A DNA stretch of 41,614 nucleotides from Armatimonadota bacterium. GTDB lineage: Bacteria > Armatimonadota > UBA5829 > DSUL01. A model generated the notes under the pieces. That model did not search any database, was not told the origin of the DNA, and saw only the letters and a list, made by a program, of their open reading frames with translations. The DNA lies in assembly GCA_020846715.1 (NCBI GenBank), contig JADLDK010000034.1, forward strand, positions 1 to 41,614, read 5' to 3'. The translations under genes and the position numbers were made by a program. Positions 17,331 through 23,343 of this stretch are shown here, one piece after another (position 1 is the stretch's first letter; every line of letters begins with the position of its first letter).

Positions 17331-18099
17331 ACTGATTGCCGAAATCCTGTTGGGAGCCTATCTCTTTGCCTCCATTCCGTTTGGTCTGCTGGTCGGATTC
17401 CTGTGGAAGCGGGTGGATATTCGCCAGTTCGGAAGTGGAAATATTGGAGCCAGCAATGTTCTGAGACTGCTCGGATGGCCAGCGGCGCTCGTCGTGCTCA
17501 TGCTGGATACAGCTAAGGGCTTTGCTCCGGTCTGGTTTGCCATTGCCCTCACGGACAACAACCCGCTGATGGCAGTTGGCGCAGGATTGGCGGCGATATT
17601 GGGTCACAATTTCTCGCTGTTTTTGAAGTTCAAAGGCGGGAAGGGTGTGGCCACAAGTCTGGGCGTGCTGATTGGGCTGTCGCCCGAAATCGCTGTCATT
17701 GCTCTGTTCATCTGGATTCTCGTGGTCAGCGTTACCCGGTTCATCTCAGTAGCATCCATTGCGACGGGTATCAGCGTCCCGATTCTTATGTGGTTATCAG
17801 CCCGGGCTCACACTATTCATTTGTCCCGTCCGATGGCGCCAGAGTATATTTACCTCGGGTTGCTTGGCGCAGGCTTTATTCTCCTCAAGCATCGCTCAAA
17901 TCTGGTGCGCTTGGTGAACGGGACGGAGCCGCGTATCGGTCAAAAGATCCATTCGAAGTGTCCAAGTGTCCACCTGGATGCCGGAGCGCGCAAATCCTCT
18001 GAGAGCGCGCAAGATTCTACGCCAGAGCCTGGCGCAAATCCTCAACCAGATCTTCAGCGTCCTCCAGACCCACGGAAAGCCGACAGACGCCCTGAGTAA
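17320..18099 (+). CDS. plsY: Acyl-phosphate glycerol-3-phosphate acyltransferase PlsY, with unusual C-terminal tail
   Basis: Integral membrane acyltransferase that transfers an acyl group from acyl-phosphate to glycerol-3-phosphate, the first step of phospholipid synthesis with PlsX. Conserved motifs are present: SIPFG, the FGSGNIGASNVLR loop, GHNFSLFLKFKGGKGVATSLG, and a last membrane segment ending near RLVNGTEPRIG. The enzyme normally ends there; here a hydrophilic Pro/Glu/Ser-rich tail of about 55 residues follows and runs 83 bases into the 3' end of the opposite gene. ATG 17320 overlaps der and has AGGA close by; GTG 17287 is an alternative. Confidence 0.92.
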   Translation: MPSELIAEILLGAYLFASIPFGLLVGFLWKRVDIRQFGSGNIGASNVLRLLGWPAALVVLMLDTAKGFAPVWFAIALTDNNPLMAVGAGLAAILGHNFSLFLKFKGGKGVATSLGVLIGLSPEIAVIALFIWILVVSVTRFISVASIATGISVPILMWLSARAHTIHLSRPMAPEYIYLGLLGAGFILLKHRSNLVRLVNGTEPRIGQKIHSKCPSVHLDAGARKSSESAQDSTPEPGANPQPDLQRPPDPRKADRRPE

Positions 18100-19159
18100 T
18101 CCCCTGTTCCTCCTGCTCTTCGCGCGACAGGGGCGCATGAGTCATTGTCGCAGAATGTGAAATCAAGGACTCAACGCCACCGAGACTTTCGGCAAGAGAC
18201 CAGACCTTCAAGCGAGAAGTGAACTCTGTCACAGCTTCCAGTCCACCCTCAAAATCCGCTGAGACCATTCCGGAAAAGCCCGTCATCTGACGCTTTGCCA
18301 CCTCATGCTGAGGGTGAGAGGGCAACCCGCAGTACATTACCCACTGCACTCGTGGATGCGATTCCAGAAAGCGCGCGACGGCCATAGCGTTCTCCTGGTG
18401 TGCTTGCATGCGCAGGCCAAGGGTTCTGACTCCTCTCAGAGTAAGCCAGTTGTCAAAGGGACTGGGCGTGGGACCCGTCGCGTTCTGAAAGTAGAAGAAG
18501 GCGTCGTGCAGGTCCTGGCGGTTTGTCATCAGCGCGCCACCCAGCACATCCAGATGTCCCGAGATATATTTCGTTGTACTGTGAAGCACCACGTCCGCGC
18601 CGAGGCTGAGCGGTTGCTGGCAATACGGGCTGGCCATTGTCGAGTCCACCGCGACAAAAGGGCTGCCCGGGTGAGCATGAGCAATCTCAGCGATAGCGCG
18701 GATATCTGAGATTGTGCCCAACGGATTGCCGGGAGTCTCCACCCAGATCATTCGGGTATTGCCTCTGAGCGCCCGCTGAATGTTGAGTGCGTCTTCGGTA
18801 TTCACGAATGTAATCTCTATCCCGTAGTCCGAGAGGATTTTGCTGAAGTACCTGTATGTGCCGGCATACACGTGATGGGAGGCTATCGCGTGGTCGCCGG
18901 GCTTCAGAGTACTGGCGACTGCAGTGGCTGCCGCCATACCGCTGGAGTAGCAGACACAGTGCGTTGCGCCTTCCAACTCTGCAAGACACTCTTCAAGCGC
19001 TCTTCTCGTCGGATTGATGGAGCGCAGGTAGTCGAAGCCTCGATGGGCGCCGGGCTCGTCCATCACGTGGGTCACATTCTGGTAAATAGGCGGTACCACA
19101 GCGCCTGTTCTGGCGTCCGGGTCCTGGCCGGCATGGATTGCTCTGGTCTGAAATTTCAT
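18017..19159 (-). CDS. Trans-sulfuration PLP enzyme (cystathionine gamma-synthase/lyase type)
   Basis: Cys/Met metabolism PLP-dependent enzyme of 380 residues, acting in methionine or cysteine synthesis. Family hallmarks: TRAIHAGQ at the N-terminus, YSSGMAA, WVETPGNPLG, AVDSTMASPYCQQPL, the PLP lysine in HSTTKYISGH (Lys197), and the C-terminal ESLISHSATMTHAPLS. Cystathionine gamma-synthase, gamma-lyase, O-succinylhomoserine sulfhydrylase and methionine gamma-lyase share these motifs, so the exact reaction is not fixed. ATG at 19159. Its last 83 bases lie opposite the tail of plsY, and no terminator separates the convergent genes. Confidence 0.88.
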   Translation of the reverse strand: MKFQTRAIHAGQDPDARTGAVVPPIYQNVTHVMDEPGAHRGFDYLRSINPTRRALEECLAELEGATHCVCYSSGMAAATAVASTLKPGDHAIASHHVYAGTYRYFSKILSDYGIEITFVNTEDALNIQRALRGNTRMIWVETPGNPLGTISDIRAIAEIAHAHPGSPFVAVDSTMASPYCQQPLSLGADVVLHSTTKYISGHLDVLGGALMTNRQDLHDAFFYFQNATGPTPSPFDNWLTLRGVRTLGLRMQAHQENAMAVARFLESHPRVQWVMYCGLPSHPQHEVAKRQMTGFSGMVSADFEGGLEAVTEFTSRLKVWSLAESLGGVESLISHSATMTHAPLSREEQEEQGITQGVCRLSVGLEDAEDLVEDLRQALA

Positions 19160-19269
19160 GACGAGTGGACTATCTCCGCAAGGTTGGCCACATTGATGAG
19201 GCTATGCTGTAACAGGCAGCAACTCACAGGGATTATCACACAATTGCCTTTTCACGCAAGGCTCTGTGG

Positions 19270-20067
19270 TCAGCGATGAAGAGAAGACGGCGGCAGAAAG
19301 CGCCACTGGGTATCGAAGACTTTCGGATACGCCAGGAGAACCGAGACGATCGCTCCAATGGCGGTAGAGGCTGACAGCATCAACATTACGACGATCTGGT
19401 AGCGGGCTGCCATGGACGGATCCGCTCCGGCCAGAATCTGGCCGGTCATCATTCCGGGAATACTGACAATGCCCACTGCGTTCATCGCGTTTATCGTTGG
19501 TATAAGCCCTGCGCCAAGCGCGGCCCTGATGCTGGTGCGTGAAGCTTCCCAGGGAGTGGCGCCCAGTGCCAGGAGCATCCAGACTTCTTCGGCTCTCTGT
19601 GTGAGATCGCCAAACAACCTCTCCAGAGTGAGCGCCACTCCCGTCATCGAGTTTCCGAGAATCATCCCCGCGATTGGCAGAATGTACTGCGCCTGATACC
19701 ACGGGCGAACATGGATGATCAACTGTGTCACAGCCAGAGTCACTGTCAGACCACTGAGGAGCATGCTCACCAGTGAAGGTCCAAACAGAGAGCCAGGCCC
19801 GCTTCTGACCCTTCCAAGAAGAATGCGGGAGGCCGAGACCGTCATCAGCAAAAACAGTCCCCAGACAACAAGTGCGGATTGGTTTCGAAAGACCCAGGTC
19901 AAGACCACACCCAGGGCAATGAGTTGCAGATACGTGCGTATCGAGCCCATCAACAGTGAGCGTCCCAGCCCGAGCGACAGCACGCATGAAAGAAGACCAG
20001 CAACGCTGACAAAGGCAGCAGAGAGCAGCAGATCGAAATAGCTGATTGGCAGGGCGCTGGAGTTCAC
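19270..20067 (-). CDS. fetB: FetB-like ABC transporter permease (iron export, UPF0014)
   Basis: Membrane protein of 265 residues with about six hydrophobic segments and the UPF0014/FetB signature. Recognisable pieces are RTYLQLIALG near the N-terminus, PIAGMILGNSMTG in the middle, the LGATPWEA coupling segment, and IPGMMTGQILAGADP. In E. coli FetAB exports iron and lowers oxidative stress. The GTG start overlaps the stop of the ATPase gene by 4 bases, so the two are coupled. Iron as the substrate is taken from the family and not proved here. Confidence 0.85.
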   Translation of the reverse strand: MNSSALPISYFDLLLSAAFVSVAGLLSCVLSLGLGRSLLMGSIRTYLQLIALGVVLTWVFRNQSALVVWGLFLLMTVSASRILLGRVRSGPGSLFGPSLVSMLLSGLTVTLAVTQLIIHVRPWYQAQYILPIAGMILGNSMTGVALTLERLFGDLTQRAEEVWMLLALGATPWEASRTSIRAALGAGLIPTINAMNAVGIVSIPGMMTGQILAGADPSMAARYQIVVMLMLSASTAIGAIVSVLLAYPKVFDTQWRFLPPSSLHR

Positions 20068-20738
20068 TGGATTTCATCCAGTCTGCCTTCAGACAGTCTG
20101 AAGTTGCGGAAGCCTTCCAGACTTTCCTGACCGTGGCGGACGATCACCGCACAGTGCCCTTCGTCAGCAAATCTCCGTATTCGCGCAAGCAACTTTTGAG
20201 TGCTCTCGTGATCCAGGTTGGACGCCGGCTCGTCGCAAAGTAGGCACTCTGGCTTTGTCAAGAGTGTCCGCACGAAGGCGACTTTCTGTGCTTCTCCGCC
20301 TGAAAGCTCCGCAACTGAGCGATCCAGAGGAATCCTCTCGAGACCCAATGTGTCCAGCTCTACGCGTACAGTATCGGGCGACGGGACTTCGCCTCCATGT
20401 CTTCGATAGGTTTGGAGCGAATGAGGGAGCAGAACATTGTCAAGAACTGTTCCTGACACAAGAACCGTTGTTTGTGGCATAAGAACCACGCTTCTGCGCC
20501 ACATCGCAGGGGACACTGTGCGTTGCGCTTGCCCTCGCAGATAAACTTCTCCGCTCTCCAGGGCTGTGAGTTTGGCCAGACACCAGAGTAGGGTGGACTT
20601 GCCTGACCCACTCGGCCCAGAGATGGCTGCCACTTCTCCCGGAAGAATACTGAAGTTGACAGCGTTCAACACGCTCGCCTGCGCGGTGGCGTGACGGGCT
20701 GTGACTGAGTCGGCGGAGAGAATGGCTGGCTCGCTCAT
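20064..20738 (-). CDS. fetA: FetA-like ABC transporter ATP-binding protein
   Basis: ATP-binding subunit (224 residues) for the FetB-like permease. It has Walker A GPSGSGKST, Q-loop VLMPQTT, the signature LSGGEAQKVAF, Walker B CLLCDEP and an H-loop position where VRHGQE replaces the usual TH. The start is ATG at 20738, where the protein begins MSEPAIL; the longer frame up to 21026 overlaps surE on the opposite strand and is not transporter-like. No clear ribosome-binding site precedes it. It is transcribed divergently from surE. Confidence 0.87.
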   Translation of the reverse strand: MSEPAILSADSVTARHATAQASVLNAVNFSILPGEVAAISGPSGSGKSTLLWCLAKLTALESGEVYLRGQAQRTVSPAMWRRSVVLMPQTTVLVSGTVLDNVLLPHSLQTYRRHGGEVPSPDTVRVELDTLGLERIPLDRSVAELSGGEAQKVAFVRTLLTKPECLLCDEPASNLDHESTQKLLARIRRFADEGHCAVIVRHGQESLEGFRNFRLSEGRLDEIQ

Positions 20739-20795
20739 TTGTGATTTGTTCGCCGTGTCAGCTCTGACTCCTGCAGGGGCCCTCCAGCGCGCGCA

Positions 20796-20825
20796 TTGAA
20801 GGCCGACAGAAGTGACGGCTATAAT
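20796..20825 (+). promoter_or_regulatory. Promoter of surE, predicting a leaderless mRNA
   Basis: TTGAAG (20796-20801) and a perfect TATAAT (20820-20825) are separated by 18 bases. The GTG start of surE lies 7 bases after the -10 box, where transcription should begin. No ribosome-binding site is present, so the message is probably leaderless. Confidence 0.65.
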
Positions 20826-20831
20826 CGCCCT

Positions 20832-21629
20832 GTGAGTAAGCTTATTCTGGTAACAAACGATGATGGGATCCACGCGGCAGGGATCCTGGAGTTGAAAAAG
20901 AGCCTGTCTGCGCTTGGAGACGTCGTGGTAGTGGCTCCAGACCGGGCGCGTAGCGCTTGCGGGCACGGTATAACGCTGCACAAACCTCTCCGCGTCCACC
21001 GGGTTCGCCTGGCTGACAATGATCACGGATATTCAACCAGCGGGCTGCCAACGGACTGCGTTCATATCGGGGTGATGGAGCTGTGTGATCGCAGGCCAGA
21101 TCTTATCGTCTCCGGAATCAACCTTGGAGCGAACCTCGGATGGGAGCTGACGTATTCTGGCACTGTGGCGGGTGCTATGGAAGGGGCAGCTTTCGGAATC
21201 CCATCGTTTGCCATCTCAGTCACGACTTATGAGGATGGAGATGTTTTTGGGCTGGCCAGCAACTTTGCGCGCTTTACAGCTCAGCGGATTTTGTCAGAAG
21301 GTCTTCCAGATGGCGTTTTTCTCAATATCAACGTGCCCCCCGGCGACGGCGGCGACGTCACTGAGGTCGCCTTGACCCACCTGGGAATCCGGCGCTACCC
21401 AGGACGCGTGCAAACCCGCAAGGACCCTATGGGCCGCAGCTACTACTGGCTGGGAGGCGACGTCCCCACTGATGGCCTGGAGGAAGGAACAGACCTGCTG
21501 GCGGCCTCAGAGGGACAAATATCAGTGACACCCGTGCATCTTGATCTGACCGCCTATGCGTCACTGGAGCGAATCAAGGGTTGGAGCCTGAAGACCTTCT
21601 CTGACCGGAAGGTTGCGCCTCAAAGCTGA
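20832..21629 (+). CDS. surE: 5'-nucleotidase / stationary-phase survival protein SurE
   Basis: SurE is a metal-dependent nucleoside 5'- and 3'-monophosphate phosphatase. The 265-residue protein starts with ILVTNDDGI, whose two aspartates (10 and 11) bind the metal, followed by VAPDRARSACGHGIT and SGINLGANLGWELTYSGTVAGAMEGA, the complete active-site set. GTG at 20832 is chosen because translation from it gives the standard N-terminus and because the promoter just upstream leaves no room for a leader; the upstream ATG at 20796 lies within the -35 box. It is a single gene, divergent from fetA. Confidence 0.94.
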   Translation: MSKLILVTNDDGIHAAGILELKKSLSALGDVVVVAPDRARSACGHGITLHKPLRVHRVRLADNDHGYSTSGLPTDCVHIGVMELCDRRPDLIVSGINLGANLGWELTYSGTVAGAMEGAAFGIPSFAISVTTYEDGDVFGLASNFARFTAQRILSEGLPDGVFLNINVPPGDGGDVTEVALTHLGIRRYPGRVQTRKDPMGRSYYWLGGDVPTDGLEEGTDLLAASEGQISVTPVHLDLTAYASLERIKGWSLKTFSDRKVAPQS

Positions 21630-21723
21630 TGCAACAACAGCAGACCGCCTGCAATCGGCCTATCGGAGCCCCGTACAATTACTGATTTTTGACCCAATCG
21701 CCCTTTTATTCGGGAATCGCCCG

Positions 21724-21752
21724 TTGACAGGGAGCCTGTGTGCGCTTATTAT
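21724..21752 (+). promoter_or_regulatory. Sigma70-type promoter of the PEP-CTERM gene pair
   Basis: TTGACA (21724-21729) and TATTAT (21747-21752) are exactly 17 bases apart, a near-consensus housekeeping promoter. Transcription from about 21759 leaves a leader of over 200 bases before the first PEP-CTERM gene. No sigma54-type -24/-12 element, known from some PEP-CTERM regulons, was seen. Confidence 0.65.
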
Positions 21753-21758
21753 TGACAT

Positions 21759-21975
21759 AGACTTCTGGTAATAGGTGCGGTGAAAGCTCGCCACTGGGAG
21801 TCTGCTGGTCAGTCCACCTTCAGGCATGCTCGTCAGGCCTGGGTTGCTGCAAAACCCGGGCGCGCACCGTGAATGGAGGATTTGAGACTGTGACCAGATT
21901 TTCAGGCCCAAGAAAGCCGACCCTTACGCGCGGTACGGCTTCACCGTGGCCTATCTGACGAAAAGGAGAAAAAAG
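21759..21975 (+). other. Long, potentially structured 5' leader of the first PEP-CTERM gene
   Basis: The stretch between promoter and start codon can form a closing helix GGTGCG (21774-21779) with CGCACC (21863-21868), enclosing a strong hairpin CCTGGGTT / AACCCGGG (21838-21860, one G-U pair). I see no conserved core of cobalamin, c-di-GMP, SAM or TPP riboswitches. It carries no open frame of note and ends with AAAGGAG before the start. Confidence 0.3.
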
Positions 21976-22515
21976 ATGGGTGGTTTGACCCGACTTGCCT
22001 CGTTTGCCGGAGCACTGGCAGTTGCCGTGTGTTCGGTAGCCAGTGCGCAGAACTATCCCACCGTTACGCTCTCATCTTACAATCCTGTGACGTTTGAGTA
22101 TCGGTATCTCGTCACTCAGACGTCTGACGCCACCTATCCGTTTGGCAAGTTTGTAATTGACACACAGGCTCAGACCAGTTGGTCTCTTTCCGGCCCGTTT
22201 GTCAACCTGGTCGATCAGGACTGGTTTGCGAGCTACTACGCCAGGACTGCCAGCGCGGACAGTGTGTACTGGCTCGCGACGTCCGACGATCAGGAAGTTC
22301 CAGACCACCAGGCCTGGCAGGGTGAGTTTGTTCTTGTAGCCCCGAACACTTCGCCTGTGCCAGGTAGCGTCCTCACCAAGGACGGAGTGGTTGGTTCCAA
22401 CCATGTCTCCCAGGTGGATGTCCCCGGACCAGTGGTGCCGGAACCGGCCAGTCTGCTGGCTCTGGGTGGCGCGATGCTTGGATTGCCATTCATGCGACCA
22501 AGAAGGCGTTCTTAG
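21976..22515 (+). CDS. PEP-CTERM sorting domain protein (paralog 1)
   Basis: Secreted protein of 179 residues: Sec signal peptide (about 1-25, ending SVASA), a beta-rich middle, and a C-terminal sorting signal VPEPASL, a hydrophobic helix and an arginine-rich tail. Such signals are cut by an exosortase (EpsH/XrtA type) and target proteins to the surface or matrix; no exosortase is in the window. ATG 21976 has AAAGGAG 8 bases upstream. The middle domain is not one I recognise, but it is clearly shared with the next gene (YPTVTLSS / FPTVAFSF, SGPFVN, the VDVPGP linker), so the two are tandem duplicates. Confidence 0.88.
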   Translation: MGGLTRLASFAGALAVAVCSVASAQNYPTVTLSSYNPVTFEYRYLVTQTSDATYPFGKFVIDTQAQTSWSLSGPFVNLVDQDWFASYYARTASADSVYWLATSDDQEVPDHQAWQGEFVLVAPNTSPVPGSVLTKDGVVGSNHVSQVDVPGPVVPEPASLLALGGAMLGLPFMRPRRRS

Positions 22516-22651
22516 GTAGAGCGCCAGTCTATTCGAAGGAGAAGGTAACCGATCCGGTGCGCTAGTGACGTCCTGAGTGCAGAGTTCAGTCTGTCTTGTA
22601 AGACGTGCACCAGAGACTCTGCCGCCGGAATCGAGAGGAAAGGTTCAAACT

Positions 22652-23215
22652 ATGAGAAGGTTTTTGATTTCCGTTGCCGCTGTTGGCGCCGCTACCGTGG
22701 CCCTGTGCGCTGCGTCTGTGGCGCGTGCTGATGTATTTCCTACGGTTGCATTTTCATTTGATGTGAATACGTTTACCTACACGTACACAGTCACGCAGCC
22801 GACAAACGCAACCTGGAAGTTTGGGTATCTGCAGATTGATACCGGTGTGAAGAATCAAGCTCCGACCGGGCCGTGGCAGATTAGTGGTCCGTTTGTGAAC
22901 AGCGTCGAGTTGCCGTGGCTCAAGGGCTCCAAATCTCTCACGCCGACTGCCGCATTTGCTTATTGGCAGGCGCCGACACCCAACGACGAGATCGACAACA
23001 ATCTGCCTGACCCGTGGGTTGGGGTTTTCAAGCTCGTCGTTCCCAATAGCCAGCCAGTCTCTGGCTACTCGCTGACGATGGATGGGGCAGACGACAGCCA
23101 CAACATCACCGTTATCGACGTTCCCGGACCGGCTGTTGTGCCAGAGCCTTCATCGCTCATTGCATTGGGCTCTGCGGTGTGCTCAGGTCTGATGGTGATT
23201 CGTCGGAAGAAGTAG
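22652..23215 (+). CDS. PEP-CTERM sorting domain protein (paralog 2)
   Basis: Secreted protein of 187 residues, homologous to the preceding gene. It has a signal peptide ending near ARA (residues 1-26), a beta-rich domain with TFTYTYTVTQPTNATW and QISGPFVN, and the sorting signal VPEPSSL, a transmembrane helix and the tail RRKK. ATG 22652 has GAGGAAAGG upstream. The gap of 136 bases to paralog 1 contains no terminator, so both are likely transcribed from the promoter at 21724; a hairpin follows the gene. The function of the shared domain is unknown, and an extracellular matrix or surface role follows only from the sorting signal. Confidence 0.88.
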   Translation: MRRFLISVAAVGAATVALCAASVARADVFPTVAFSFDVNTFTYTYTVTQPTNATWKFGYLQIDTGVKNQAPTGPWQISGPFVNSVELPWLKGSKSLTPTAAFAYWQAPTPNDEIDNNLPDPWVGVFKLVVPNSQPVSGYSLTMDGADDSHNITVIDVPGPAVVPEPSSLIALGSAVCSGLMVIRRKK

Positions 23216-23243
23216 TCTCTTCGCAACCAGTCCAGTGTGCGCG

Positions 23244-23281
23244 GGCCGTGAGCTGAAATGCTCGCGGCCTTGTGCGCTTTT
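23244..23281 (+). terminator. Probable intrinsic terminator after the PEP-CTERM pair
   Basis: GGCCGTGAGC and GCTCGCGGCC form a 10-pair stem (one G-U) with a six-base loop, followed by a short, interrupted T-run ending TTTT at 23278-23281. It lies 29 bases after paralog 2. The weak T-tract lowers confidence. Confidence 0.5.
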
Positions 23282-23343
23282 GAGCCCAACATGCAGCCCA
23301 GTTCAGCGCGAGTGGATGAGATGAAGCAGATAGTGGCGCGGTT

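Noticed and set aside
19202..20077. Minus-strand frame (291 residues) overlapping fetB
   Set aside because: Different frame of the fetB region; the fetB frame has the membrane segments and motifs of UPF0014.
20739..21026. Longer N-terminus for the FetA-like ATPase
   Set aside because: The added part overlaps surE and its promoter, and ABC ATPases of this type begin at the position chosen.
21774..21868. Possible cobalamin riboswitch in the PEP-CTERM leader
   Set aside because: A few bases recall the family (GGTGAAA, GCCACTG), but the conserved order and the B12-box ending are absent.
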